DNA of 64,000 bases from Allopusillimonas soli (GCF_004153445.1 NZ_SDQC01000001.1:806001-870000), one strand, 5' to 3'; positions 9,162-17,725 are shown, counted from the stretch's first letter. Notes: a model not told the origin generated them from the sequence alone. Translations and numbers: made by a program.

Positions 9162-9904
9162 GGTTTTTTACCCTCAAACCACTTCTGGATGAGCTTGTCG
9201 TACTCCCCATTTTCCTTGATGGTCTTGAGCGCCTGATTGAACGCCTTGGTCAGTTCGGGCTCGTTCTTGCTGACTGCAATGCCATAGGCTTCGGTGGTGA
9301 TCTGCTCATCCAGAACCTTGAACCCCGGGTTCTGTTGTGCATAAAGCTTGGCGGCAGGCTTTCCAGTCACTGCGGCGTCCGCGCGTCCCACCCCAACCAG
9401 ATTGAACATCTCTTGGTTCTTCTCGACCTCGACACGGTGCACCTTCGGGAAGTGTTCCTGCAAGTAGCCAACCGACTTGGTGCCGACCTGCACGGTAACC
9501 CGCTTGCCATCCAGGTCCTTCAGCGTCTTGATGGGACTGTCGTCCTTGGTAAGCACCACGAGGCCGCCGGCGTAATAGGAATCGGTAAAGTCAACAGCCT
9601 GCTTGCGCTTGTCAGTAATATAGATGGCCGACATCGCCGCGTCGGCACGACCCGATAGCACGGCTGGGATAAGGCCCTTGAAATCAATGTCGGTCCACGC
9701 TACGGTCTTGCCCATGGCCTTGGCCAATGCCTCGGTCATTTCGATGTCAAAACCGGTTCGCTTCCCGTCTATCGTCATTTCCATGGGCGGAAACGTGGGG
9801 TCTGTCACGATGCGTATCGTGTCGCCCGCAGCCTGGCTGGCGGGAGCCAGGGTGGCGAGCGCCGCGGCCAGCAGGCCGCTCATCAGGTATTTCGAAGTTT
9901 TCAT
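9158..9904 (-). CDS. Polar amino acid ABC transporter, substrate-binding protein
   Basis: A 248-residue periplasmic solute-binding protein of family 3 (SBP_bac_3). It has a signal peptide (about residues 1-25, ending PASQAAG) and then IRIVTDPTFPPMEMTIDGKRTGFDIEMTEALAK, the standard first lobe. The ligand-anchoring Arg is expected in the TGFDIE to LSGRADAAMSAIYIT region. It is the first gene of the operon and ends inside the permease start. The IclR gene upstream on the same strand is 45 bases away. Together with the ureohydrolase the context suggests a basic or formimino amino acid, but this is inference. Confidence 0.95.
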   Translation of the reverse strand: MKTSKYLMSGLLAAALATLAPASQAAGDTIRIVTDPTFPPMEMTIDGKRTGFDIEMTEALAKAMGKTVAWTDIDFKGLIPAVLSGRADAAMSAIYITDKRKQAVDFTDSYYAGGLVVLTKDDSPIKTLKDLDGKRVTVQVGTKSVGYLQEHFPKVHRVEVEKNQEMFNLVGVGRADAAVTGKPAAKLYAQQNPGFKVLDEQITTEAYGIAVSKNEPELTKAFNQALKTIKENGEYDKLIQKWFEGKKP

Positions 9905-9949
9905 GGTCAGTCCTTTGGTGTCTGCTGCAGGTTGGATGGATGTTGCAAA

Positions 9950-10702
9950 TCAGAGGCTCTGCAGCCGCTGAGAGATGTGCGAGGCCGCCTGAACGGTCAG
10001 ACCTACGAAGCCTTGTGTCCGGTCCCGCACACGGGTGCTTGGCGCCATCAAGGTGATTACCGCCGTGGCATGCCTGCCGGGCTGCTGGAAGATGGGGGCG
10101 CTCACGCCCCATATCCCGGTGTCGACCTCGCCATCGGAGATGGCATAGCCCTGGGCCCTGATCTGGATCAATTGCTGCGCAAGCGCCGTCCGCGCCGGTG
10201 CGTCCTGCGGTGCCTCCCCGTAGAGACGCTGGAGCGTCGCAGCTTGTTGCGCCGCACTCATGAATGCAAGCAGCGCCTTGGCGGACGCCCCCCTGGACAA
10301 TGGCAGGCTGCGCCCCTTCTGGAACGAACAGCGCAGCGAGTGGGAGCTTTCCACCATGTCCAGGCAAACCACCTGGTCCTTGGCGGCAACCAGCAGCCCG
10401 ATGGACTCACCCGATTCGCGTGAAAGCGCATCGAGCTGATCGTGCGCTTCGCGGCGGAGAAAAGACGATTGGTCAAACCCCCAGGCCAGCGGCACACACA
10501 TGGGTCCGGGCGAATAGGCGCTGTTGTCGCCTATGACAAAGCCCCAGCGCTTGAGCAGCGCAAGCTGCCGGTACAAGGTGCTCTGGGCCAACCCGGTCAG
10601 TTCGACCAGTTCAGGCATGGCAACCGGGCGCTCCAGCCTGGCCAATGTGGCCAGCACGTACAGAACGCGGTCTGCGCCGCCCTTGATTGCCGCCTCGTCC
10701 AT
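9950..10702 (-). CDS. IclR family transcriptional regulator
   Basis: A 250-residue IclR-type regulator. The N-terminal winged helix is seen in DRVLYVLATLARLERPVAMPELVELTGLAQSTLYRQLALLKRWGFV, followed by the effector-binding GAF-like domain (EAHDQLDALSRESGESIGL..., MVESSHSLRCSF, GASAKALLAF). The start at MDEAAIKGG is chosen because the open frame upstream carries no family-like residues. It lies 45 bases before the ABC binding-protein gene on the same strand and probably controls the transporter-ureohydrolase operon, either from its own promoter or by readthrough. Confidence 0.92.
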   Translation of the reverse strand: MDEAAIKGGADRVLYVLATLARLERPVAMPELVELTGLAQSTLYRQLALLKRWGFVIGDNSAYSPGPMCVPLAWGFDQSSFLRREAHDQLDALSRESGESIGLLVAAKDQVVCLDMVESSHSLRCSFQKGRSLPLSRGASAKALLAFMSAAQQAATLQRLYGEAPQDAPARTALAQQLIQIRAQGYAISDGEVDTGIWGVSAPIFQQPGRHATAVITLMAPSTRVRDRTQGFVGLTVQAASHISQRLQSL

Positions 10703-10946
10703 GTATAAATCGAATCCTGAATTGGCCGATATTGGCCAGTGAGAATGCAATGGCCTACTTTAGCGGGTGTTTCTCAAAATCAGATATTTGCATTCCCATG
10801 TATTGATAATGATTAGGGAAATTACTTAATTTCACCGGCAAATTAACCATTCGTAAACTTCGGACGTGCATTACCGGGATATCATCGGCTGGGCTGATGG
10901 CAGTCCATTACCAGTATCTGAATAAAAAGAACCCGGAGATAGTCAA

Positions 10947-11276
10947 ATGAGCGGCACTTACGATCTGAAGCGTAGCGGCGATCAATTCATGTTCAATCTC
11001 AAGGCCGGCAACGGCGAGATCATTTTGACCAGCGAGCGGTATACAACCAAGGCTGCCGCGGAAAACGGCATAGAGTCCGTTCGAAAGAATTCGCCAAACA
11101 ACGACCGCTACAAGCGCCTTGCCAACAAGAACGGCGATCCGTATTTCACACTGACCGCCAGCAATGGCCAGGAAATCGGCCGCAGCGAAACGTATTCCGG
11201 CACGGCGGCAATGAACAATGGCATTGAGTCCGTGAAGAAAAACGGCCCCGACGCCAAGGTCAAGGACAACACCTGA
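10947..11276 (+). CDS. YegP/DUF1508 family protein
   Basis: A 109-residue protein made of two tandem copies of the roughly 50-residue YegP (DUF1508) unit. The first copy runs from YDLKRSGDQFMFNLKAGNGE to about residue 48, the second from RYKRLANKNGDPYFTLTASNGQE to about residue 100; each contains the SE(R/T)Y....A...GIESV(R/K)KN(S/G)P signature. Members are small cytoplasmic proteins of unclear function, often linked to stress. It stands alone behind a 244-base AT-richer region and CCCGGAG ribosome site, and ends at a strong hairpin terminator shared with the convergent GntR gene. Confidence 0.95.
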   Translation: MSGTYDLKRSGDQFMFNLKAGNGEIILTSERYTTKAAAENGIESVRKNSPNNDRYKRLANKNGDPYFTLTASNGQEIGRSETYSGTAAMNNGIESVKKNGPDAKVKDNT

Positions 11277-11290
11277 GCGCAAGCGCTCCC

Positions 11291-11317
11291 AGCCGCATTC
11301 AGTATTCGAATGCGGCT
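11291..11317. terminator. Bidirectional hairpin terminator
   Basis: A perfect 10-bp stem, AGCCGCATTC (11291-11300) with GAATGCGGCT (11308-11317), and a 7-base loop. It lies between the convergent YegP-like and GntR genes and covers the GntR stop codon. A second smaller hairpin (GAGCG/CGCTC) is just before it at 11275-11288. The T tract is short, so efficiency is uncertain. Confidence 0.7.
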
Positions 11318-12099
11318 TCCTCGCGTGCATCGTTGGACAAATGATGGACGCGGTTGTTGGGTGGAATGTACAGTTCCTGGTAATAAATGGGATTTTCCTT
11401 TCCCAGATACGCGAAGATTATCAAGCACTGGCCCGCGCTGTCGGCCCGCACATTCAGCACTGATGCCATCCTGGCGTCAAAAGTCGCGCTCACGAGAAAC
11501 TGGTTGATACGGCCTATCGTCTGCGCCGTTTCCCGCACAATGATTTCCTTGAAATTCTCAGAGGCAAGCCTGGGCAGGCTCAGGCGCGAGAAAGTGGGCA
11601 CGCGTTCGGGATCTATATAAAAACGGGAAAATATCGAGAACTCGTGTCCGATATCCAGTTGCCGCTCAATGCACAATGATCTTTCGCATCCCAAGTGCGG
11701 CGTCCAGCGCCCATGCTCCGCCGCCTGATAGCGCGACAATATCTTGGGATATACAGGCAAGTAACCGCTTGCGTCGTCATTGAGGAACCTGCAGTGCATG
11801 GGCGCATGCATTGTGCCGCTTTCGTCCCCGGCGACGTAAGTGCCGTCCCCTTGCTTGCGCATGACCACGCCATCCTCGGCCAGCATGCGCAAGGCGCGCT
11901 GGATGGTGCCCAGGCTCAAAGGCAGCTGACGGGCCCACTCCGACTCCGTCGGCAGGCGCGTACCAGACGCAATTGCCCCCGTTGCGATCACACCCGACAC
12001 GGCATCCCGCAAGACCATGTATTTGGGCAAGCCGGGCCGCGCATAATGCGCCAGACGGCGGGCAAGAACATCTAGAAAAGCTTCGGAAGGCTGTGTCAT
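11299..12099 (-). CDS. GntR family regulator with UTRA domain
   Basis: A 266-residue GntR/HutC-type repressor. The N-terminal winged helix-turn-helix includes TRLPTESEWARQLPLSLGTIQRALRMLAEDGVVMRKQGDGTYV (about residues 44-88), and a UTRA ligand-binding domain follows to the C terminus. It is divergent from the sulfatase-Bug operon, with 113 bases between the starts, and two perfect inverted repeats lie in that gap. The simplest model is that it represses the sulfatase operon until a ligand (sulfated or desulfated acid) binds. GntR proteins of this subfamily often regulate themselves as well. Confidence 0.92.
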   Translation of the reverse strand: MTQPSEAFLDVLARRLAHYARPGLPKYMVLRDAVSGVIATGAIASGTRLPTESEWARQLPLSLGTIQRALRMLAEDGVVMRKQGDGTYVAGDESGTMHAPMHCRFLNDDASGYLPVYPKILSRYQAAEHGRWTPHLGCERSLCIERQLDIGHEFSIFSRFYIDPERVPTFSRLSLPRLASENFKEIIVRETAQTIGRINQFLVSATFDARMASVLNVRADSAGQCLIIFAYLGKENPIYYQELYIPPNNRVHHLSNDAREEAAFEY

Positions 12100-12140
12100 T
12101 TGCTTTGGATGAGGTTTAGGGACTGGGCCTTCGCCATATT

Positions 12141-12164
12141 ATGCAAGAATTACTATACTTGCAT
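12141..12164. promoter_or_regulatory. Inverted repeat 1, candidate GntR operator
   Basis: ATGCAAG (12141-12147) and CTTGCAT (12158-12164) form a perfect 7-bp inverted repeat around a 10-base spacer that contains a possible -10 box (TATACT, 12154-12159). It lies in the gap between the divergent GntR and sulfatase genes. Confidence 0.5.
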
Positions 12165-12170
12165 TTCTTT

Positions 12171-12202
12171 AGTTCTATATAGTATTGTAGATATATAGAA
12201 CT
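12171..12202. promoter_or_regulatory. Inverted repeat 2, candidate GntR operator
   Basis: AGTTCTATATA (12171-12181) and TATATAGAACT (12192-12202) are perfect 11-bp arms around a 10-base spacer. The repeat ends 10 bases before the sulfatase start codon, where a bound repressor, or an mRNA hairpin, would block expression. The spacer has the same length as in the repeat just upstream. Confidence 0.6.
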
Positions 12203-12212
12203 GAGGCTGCCA

Positions 12213-13673
12213 ATGAAACCCGAAAATCTCGTCATCATCATGTCCGATGAACACAACCCCAAGATCATGGGCTGTTCCGGGCATCCTATTGTGCAAACAC
12301 CGCACATCGACAAGCTGGCCGCAACAGGCACGCGCTTCTCCAGCGCCTACACGGCCAGTCCCGTATGCATTCCGGCACGGGCTGCGTTTGCCTGCGGCAA
12401 GTATATTCACCAGATCGGATTCTGGGACAATGCCGATGCCTACGATGGATCGGTTCCATCCTGGCACCATGTCTTGCGGAGCACGGGACACGATGTCGTG
12501 TCCATCGGAAAGCTGCACTTCAAGTCGCCACACGAGGATCATGGGTTTACCGAGGAGCAGATACCCATGCATATCATCGAAGGCAAGGGCGACCTCATGG
12601 GTTTGATCCGCCAGGACCTGCCTCGGCGCGGCGGCGCCAGAAAGATGGCGTCCATGGCCGGCGCCGGCGAGTCCACCTACACCATCTACGACCGCGATAT
12701 CTGTGCCCGGGCACAGATATGGCTGCGCGAACAAGGCCAGCGTAGCCGCGAAAAGCCATGGGTGCTGTTCGTATCGTTCGTGGCGCCGCACTTTCCGCTC
12801 ACCGCGCCTCCGGAACATTTCTACCGCTACTGGAATCGGGACCTGCCCATGCCCAAGCTGTACGAGGAAGAACTCAGGTCCCAGCATCCCTATCTCAATG
12901 ACTACCGCAACAGCTTCTGCTACGACGATTATTTTGAAACGCCTGCGGATGTGAAGCGCGCCCTTGCGGGGTATTTCGGTCTTGTATCGTTCCTCGACGA
13001 ACAAATCGGAAAAATATTGGGCGTGCTGCAAGAAACAGGGCTGGCTGCCAACACGCGCGTCATGTACACGAGCGACCACGGAGACAATCTGGGTACGCGA
13101 GGGCTGTGGGGCAAGTCCACGATGTACGACGAAACGGCAGCCGTGCCGCTCATACTAAGCGGCCCGGATGTTCCCGTCGGCCGGGTTATAGACACGCCGG
13201 TCAGTCATGTGGATTGTTTTCCCACAATCATGCGTTGCGTGGGAGAAACACTGCCTGATGACCTGCTGGATCTGCCCGGCGTCAATCTGGCGGAGATCAT
13301 CTCGGGGCAGAAGCCCGACCGTCCTGTGCTGTCGGAGTATCACGGCATGGGCTCCACCGTGGGGGCATTCGCCGTTCGCAACGGGCCCTACAAGTATGTG
13401 TACTACGCGCATCCCGACTACCCATCGCAGCTCTTCGACCTGCAGCGGGATCCCGAGGAGCTCGAGGACCTGGGCCAAAATCCTGATTACGCGCCGATAT
13501 TGGCACAGTGCCACGAACAGCTGTGCACATTGTGCGATCCCGATGCCGTCGACGCGCTCGCAAAGCAGCGCCAAGCCGAGTTGCTTGCCCGGAACGGCGG
13601 GCGAGAGGCCGTGATTGCGCGGGGCGATTTGGGTTTCACACCCGCGCCGGGGTGCGCCGCCGATTTCTTGTAG
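12213..13673 (+). CDS. Sulfatase (type I, Cys-type)
   Basis: A 486-residue arylsulfatase-superfamily enzyme. The formylglycine motif CxPxR is present as CIPAR (Cys52, Pro54, Arg56), preceded by the N-terminal metal site MSDEHN (Asp12) and followed by SDHGDNLG, the second calcium-binding region. Cys52 would be converted to formylglycine by a maturation enzyme not seen in this window. The overall form (AACGKYIHQIGFWDN, C-terminal PYKYVYY..P.QLFDL..DP.EL.DL) is closest to choline-sulfatase and heparan N-sulfatase-like proteins. No signal peptide is visible, so it acts in the cytoplasm. A Bug receptor gene follows 42 bases later, suggesting uptake and desulfation of a sulfated organic acid. Confidence 0.93.
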   Translation: MKPENLVIIMSDEHNPKIMGCSGHPIVQTPHIDKLAATGTRFSSAYTASPVCIPARAAFACGKYIHQIGFWDNADAYDGSVPSWHHVLRSTGHDVVSIGKLHFKSPHEDHGFTEEQIPMHIIEGKGDLMGLIRQDLPRRGGARKMASMAGAGESTYTIYDRDICARAQIWLREQGQRSREKPWVLFVSFVAPHFPLTAPPEHFYRYWNRDLPMPKLYEEELRSQHPYLNDYRNSFCYDDYFETPADVKRALAGYFGLVSFLDEQIGKILGVLQETGLAANTRVMYTSDHGDNLGTRGLWGKSTMYDETAAVPLILSGPDVPVGRVIDTPVSHVDCFPTIMRCVGETLPDDLLDLPGVNLAEIISGQKPDRPVLSEYHGMGSTVGAFAVRNGPYKYVYYAHPDYPSQLFDLQRDPEELEDLGQNPDYAPILAQCHEQLCTLCDPDAVDALAKQRQAELLARNGGREAVIARGDLGFTPAPGCAADFL

Positions 13674-13715
13674 CCGGCCTTGCTGACTGTTTATTAAAAC
13701 GACAAGGAGACAAAC

Positions 13716-14693
13716 ATGCTCAAAATCCATCAATGCCTGGGCGCACTGTGTGCGCTGGCGCTCGCGGCCACGCTGCATCCCGCCGTGGCAAGCGGCGCAT
13801 GGCCGCAGCAGGCTGTCCGTTTGATTGTGCCCTACCCGGCGGGCGGCGGCACAGATTTTTCGACGCGATTGATTGCCAGCGAATTATCAAAGAGGACGGG
13901 CCAGGAATTCATTGTCGAGAACAAGACAGGCGCGTCGGGAACCATCGGCGCGCAAACCGTTGCCCGCAGCGCTCCCGACGGCTATACCCTGCTTGTCGCT
14001 TCTCCCGCGGAAGTGCTGGTTGGCCAGATTGCTGGGCAGAAGACAGCCTATGACCCCAAAACGGATCTTCTGCCCATTACCCTGGTAGGCGAAACACCGC
14101 TTGCCATCACCGTTCACCCTTCAGTGCCCGCCAAGACGCTGCCCGAGTTGCTCGCGCTGTCCAAAAGCGAGCCCATGTCCTACGGCACGCCCGGCGTCGG
14201 CAGCACCATGCAGTTCGCTGGGGAGTCGCTGAATCTGGTCGCGGGCACCAATATCATGCACGTAGCCTATCGTGGCGCCGCGCCGGCAATCACAGACCTG
14301 CTCGGCGACCAGATACCCATGGCCATCGTGGGTATGCCGCCCGTCATCAATCTGCATCAGACCGGCAAACTGCGCATCGTCGCCGTGACCAGCGAGCGCC
14401 GCTCCAGTGTGCTGCCCGACGTGCCGGCTGTGTCGGAACTCGACGGATATGCCAAATATCGTTTCACAAACTGGTACGGCATTTATGCGCCGAAAGGAAC
14501 CGATCCCGCCATCCTGGAAAAGATGGCGCAATGGGTGGGCGAAGTGGTCCGGCAGCCAGAAATCAAGGCCCAGCTTCAGCAAAAAGGTGTGGAGCCTGTA
14601 GGCAACACGCCTGCCGAGTTCGCGCAATTCTTGCGAGAGGAGCGCGAGCGGTATGAAGCCGTGCAGAAGCGCAGCGGTATTCACATCAACTAA
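13716..14693 (+). CDS. Bug/TctC family periplasmic receptor
   Basis: A 325-residue Bug receptor with a signal peptide (residues 1-26, ending AVASGA), AVRLIVPYPAGGGTDFSTRL, VENKTGASGTIGAQ and VLPDVPAVSELDG. It follows the sulfatase on the same strand with AAGGAGACAAAC in front of the ATG. It is probably the high-affinity receptor for the compound processed by the sulfatase. No membrane components of a tripartite tricarboxylate transporter are nearby, so it must share one encoded elsewhere or act as a sensor. It converges on the M20 peptidase gene. Confidence 0.95.
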   Translation: MLKIHQCLGALCALALAATLHPAVASGAWPQQAVRLIVPYPAGGGTDFSTRLIASELSKRTGQEFIVENKTGASGTIGAQTVARSAPDGYTLLVASPAEVLVGQIAGQKTAYDPKTDLLPITLVGETPLAITVHPSVPAKTLPELLALSKSEPMSYGTPGVGSTMQFAGESLNLVAGTNIMHVAYRGAAPAITDLLGDQIPMAIVGMPPVINLHQTGKLRIVAVTSERRSSVLPDVPAVSELDGYAKYRFTNWYGIYAPKGTDPAILEKMAQWVGEVVRQPEIKAQLQQKGVEPVGNTPAEFAQFLREERERYEAVQKRSGIHIN

Positions 14694-14716
14694 CCACACT
14701 CGGCCTGCCAGCCGGC

Positions 14717-16192
14717 TTACTCCCCCGTTGGCAGTGCCGCGATTGTCTGCGCCACAGCGGCGGTAAGCTTCTTGCCATAGGGCACGTGCAGGAATTCGTT
14801 GGGCCCATGGGCGTTCGAATGCGGCCCGAGTACGCCGCATACCATGAACTGAGATTTCGGAAAGCCCTGCTGGAGCAGATTCATGAGAGGGATGGTGCCC
14901 CCCTGGCCTATGTAGCCACAAGGCGCGCCATAATGCTGGCGCGATGCGGCATCCAGCGCCTGCTCCAGCCACTGTGCCGACTCGGGCGCATTCCAGCCCG
15001 ATGCCACGCCCTGATCGGGCTTGAAAACAACCTTGGCGTTATAGGGGGCATCGGCTTCAAGCAGTGCCTTCAACGCTTGCGCAGCAGGAGCGGCTTCAAC
15101 CAGCGGCGGCAAGCGCAATGAAAGCTTGAAAGCCGTGCGTGGGCGCAGCACATTGCCGGCATTGCCCAATGGAGGCAGGCCGTCGGCACCGGTCACAGAA
15201 AGCGTGGGCCGCCAGGTGCGATTGATCAATGCCGTCTCGGGATCTGTGGTCATTGGTAGCACAAAACTGCCATCGGCGCCACAGCTCCAGGGAAAGCGGC
15301 GCCACACCTCATCGCCCAGAATATCGGCTGTGGCACGCGCTTGGTCGACGCGGTCGGTGGGAATCTCGCAATGAAAAGCCTCGGGCAGCAGGCGCCCCGT
15401 CTTGCTATCTTCTAGCCGGTCGAGCACATGCCGCAGGACACGGAAGCTGGATGCCACCACACCGCTTGAATCACCCGAATGGACGCCCTCGTCCAGCACC
15501 TGGACCTCCAACGTGCCCGCGACCAGGCCGCGCAAGGAGGTGGTCATCCATAGCTGATCATAGTTGCCGGCGCCTGAATCCAGGCACACCACCAGGGCAA
15601 CGTTGCCCATACGGTCACGCAGGGCGTCGACATAAGGCAGCAGATCGTAGCTGCCCGACTCTTCACAGGTTTCGATCAGCCCCACGCAACGGGGACGCGG
15701 CACCCCCTGGCGATCCAGCGCAAGAATGGCGGTCAGAGATGCATAGACTGCATAACCATCATCAGCACCGCCCCGGCCATACAGCTTGCCATCCTCGTAT
15801 CGCGGCGTCCATGGGCCGAAGCCGCTGCGCCAGCCGGAAAACTCGGGCTGCTTGTCCAGATGGCCATACATGAGCACCGTATCGCCATTGTCCTTGCGCG
15901 TGGCCGGCGCGTCGAAATAGATGACGGGGGTACGGCCCGGCAATCGCACGACCTCCAGGGTCATGCCCGATACCTTCTGGGCCTCCACCCACTGCGCGGC
16001 ATCTCGCACAACACGCTCGATGTACTGGTTTTTCTCCCAGTCGGGATCATAGGCCGGGCTCTTGGCGGGTATTGCAATATAGTCGGTCAGGGCGGGAACG
16101 ATTTCGCTGTCCCATTTCTCATCCACAAAGGCCTGCGCCTGCCCCGGATCGAGCTGGGGCGGGATGGCGTTATCGGGGATACGGGCGTTCAT
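14717..16192 (-). CDS. M20 family metallopeptidase (dipeptidase-like)
   Basis: A 491-residue M20/M25/M40 peptidase of the large (CNDP/DapE-like) type. Zinc-site segments are visible: VLMYGHLDKQPE (metal His and Asp), GRGGADDGYAVYAS (bridging Asp), LIETCEESGS (catalytic base and metal Glu) and, near the end, a C-terminal FLHVPYG His region. The enzymes cleave dipeptides or N-acyl amino acids in the cytosol. The start is the ATG giving MNARIPDN, with CAGGAG five bases upstream (forward strand 16198-16203); a longer frame upstream lacks this. It stands alone between convergent and divergent neighbours. The exact substrate cannot be read from sequence. Confidence 0.9.
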   Translation of the reverse strand: MNARIPDNAIPPQLDPGQAQAFVDEKWDSEIVPALTDYIAIPAKSPAYDPDWEKNQYIERVVRDAAQWVEAQKVSGMTLEVVRLPGRTPVIYFDAPATRKDNGDTVLMYGHLDKQPEFSGWRSGFGPWTPRYEDGKLYGRGGADDGYAVYASLTAILALDRQGVPRPRCVGLIETCEESGSYDLLPYVDALRDRMGNVALVVCLDSGAGNYDQLWMTTSLRGLVAGTLEVQVLDEGVHSGDSSGVVASSFRVLRHVLDRLEDSKTGRLLPEAFHCEIPTDRVDQARATADILGDEVWRRFPWSCGADGSFVLPMTTDPETALINRTWRPTLSVTGADGLPPLGNAGNVLRPRTAFKLSLRLPPLVEAAPAAQALKALLEADAPYNAKVVFKPDQGVASGWNAPESAQWLEQALDAASRQHYGAPCGYIGQGGTIPLMNLLQQGFPKSQFMVCGVLGPHSNAHGPNEFLHVPYGKKLTAAVAQTIAALPTGE

Positions 16193-16277
16193 GGCAGCTC
16201 CTGGCAGATGGACGGATGTCATCGATTTTACGCTCGCATCCAGACGACCGCAGGCGTCTTCGTGTTACAACGCGGGA

Positions 16278-16490
16278 ATGAGCACCTGGTACATATTGCC
16301 CAACGGCAACATCAAGCATTTGAGCGGTCTGGAACTGCAGCCCGAGAAAGACTGGTTTCCGACCGACGCCAGCATGGACGCATTCGCGGACGCGCAGCGC
16401 GCAGCGGGAAAGCCGGAGGCCGAGATTATCCGCATGATGATGGTGCTTGCCATCGACTGTGAAAAATGGGCCAGGGAGAATCTGGCCTGA
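16278..16490 (+). CDS. Conserved-looking small protein of unknown function
   Basis: A 70-residue soluble protein starting MSTWYILPNGNIKHLSG. It has a tryptophan-rich first half and an alternating charged/hydrophobic helix toward the end (AEIIRMMMVLAIDCEKWARENLA). No signal peptide or membrane segment. The codon use and amphipathic pattern look like a real gene, and a hairpin overlaps its stop. The start is set at the ATG 16278 because earlier codons overlap the M20 promoter region and look unrelated; the ribosome site (CGGGA) is weak. No function can be assigned. Confidence 0.6.
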   Translation: MSTWYILPNGNIKHLSGLELQPEKDWFPTDASMDAFADAQRAAGKPEAEIIRMMMVLAIDCEKWARENLA

Positions 16491-16508
16491 ATCTCATGCC
16501 GTCAGGCC
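16484..16508. terminator. Candidate terminator hairpin
   Basis: GGCCTGA (16484-16490) pairs with TCAGGCC (16502-16508) around an 11-base loop. It begins on the stop codon of the 70-residue gene and lies before the convergent MFS gene end. There is no T tract. Confidence 0.4.
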
Positions 16509-16531
16509 GTATGGCGCCCGCCATTCCGGCT

Positions 16532-17725
16532 TCAGTGCAGCGCCTTTTGCCATGCGGCCAGCACCGCCGCCAGCAGCAGGACTATCGCCGATGCCGCCAG
16601 CCCCACCGAAAGAGAGCCGTAGTAGTCACTCAACCAGCCACAGGCCACCGGTCCTATGAATTGGCCCGCCGCGAACAGGCTGGTGGCGATGGCCATGGCA
16701 CTGCCCCAGGCCCGCTGCGGCATATTGGCCTTGATGAAATGCGTCATGGCCGAAGGCACGATCAGTACACTGACGCCCACCAGCAGCGCCGATAGCAGGA
16801 TACCCGTCGCGCCGTTCAATGCCAGCGGCAGCGCCGCGCCCAACACCACGACCAGCAAGGCCGCGGACATGGCACGGCCATCGCGGCACCTGGCAAGCAA
16901 ACCGCGCCATAGCGCGGGCGCCGCCATGGCGGCCACGCCCAGCACCACCCACGTGGCGGAGGCAAGCAGCGTAAGCCAGTCTGATGCCTGCGCATGCTGG
17001 CGCACCCATGCGATCATGAATGTCATGTAGGCGATGTAGCCTAGCCCGAACACGCAATAGGCAAGGTAAATCGCGACACAGCCCCGCCATGATCCACTGG
17101 CATCAAGGCGACGCGAGGAGGGCTCGGCCATTCCGCCCACGGCCTGAATGGCCAGGAATGACAGTGCCGCGCATACGGCGCCCGTCATGATCCAGGCCTG
17201 GGGCCAGGCCGACGGCCCTGAAGCATGAAACAGCCAGGGCAAGACGGCTCCGCCAGCAGCAACGCCCAGCCCGGCGCCGCCAAAGAAAACAGCAATTGCA
17301 CGGCCGCCCAGTATGCCGGCAAGAACTGCGCCGCAGATAAATGCGCCGGCGCCGCCCAGTCCAGCAAAAAACCGGCATGCGGCAAGCAAGGTGAAGTCGT
17401 GCGTCAAGCCGTTGGCCACCAGGGCGGCTGTAGTCAGGATGACGCCGCCGATAAAAAGGCGGCGGTTGCCCAGCCACCCTACGCCCAAGATGGCCAGCAA
17501 CGCCCCGAGCAAATAGCCCAGCCCATTGACCGTGTTCAACCACCCGGCCTGGGCATAGGTAAGGCCTAGATCGGCTTTCATGGCGGGCAGAATGAGCGCA
17601 TAGTCGAAGCGCGCAAACCCCACCGAGACCGCTGCGGCCCCGGACAGCGACCAGGCTCTTGCAAGAGAAACGACAGGTGTCTGACCAGGCGGCAACGCCA
17701 TGGGAAGAGAATTATCTCGCAGCAT
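16532..17725 (-). CDS. MFS transporter, YbfB/YjiJ type
   Basis: A 397-residue major facilitator with about twelve hydrophobic segments. The first helix region SLSGAAAVSVGFARFDYALILPAMKADLGLTYAQAGWLNTVNGLGYLLGALLA matches the YbfB/YjiJ (MFS_4) group. The ATG at 17725 is preceded by AAGGAG seven bases upstream, and the start overlaps the TetR stop by 14 bases, so both are made from one transcript. Context with a TetR repressor suggests export of a toxic or signalling molecule. Substrate is unknown. Confidence 0.9.
   Translation of the reverse strand: MLRDNSLPMALPPGQTPVVSLARAWSLSGAAAVSVGFARFDYALILPAMKADLGLTYAQAGWLNTVNGLGYLLGALLAILGVGWLGNRRLFIGGVILTTAALVANGLTHDFTLLAACRFFAGLGGAGAFICGAVLAGILGGRAIAVFFGGAGLGVAAGGAVLPWLFHASGPSAWPQAWIMTGAVCAALSFLAIQAVGGMAEPSSRRLDASGSWRGCVAIYLAYCVFGLGYIAYMTFMIAWVRQHAQASDWLTLLASATWVVLGVAAMAAPALWRGLLARCRDGRAMSAALLVVVLGAALPLALNGATGILLSALLVGVSVLIVPSAMTHFIKANMPQRAWGSAMAIATSLFAAGQFIGPVACGWLSDYYGSLSVGLAASAIVLLLAAVLAAWQKALH

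Noticed and set aside
10800-10815. Fur-box-like TGATAATGATT upstream of the YegP-like gene
   Set aside because: Only about half of a Fur box is present and no iron gene is nearby, so it is not reported as a site.
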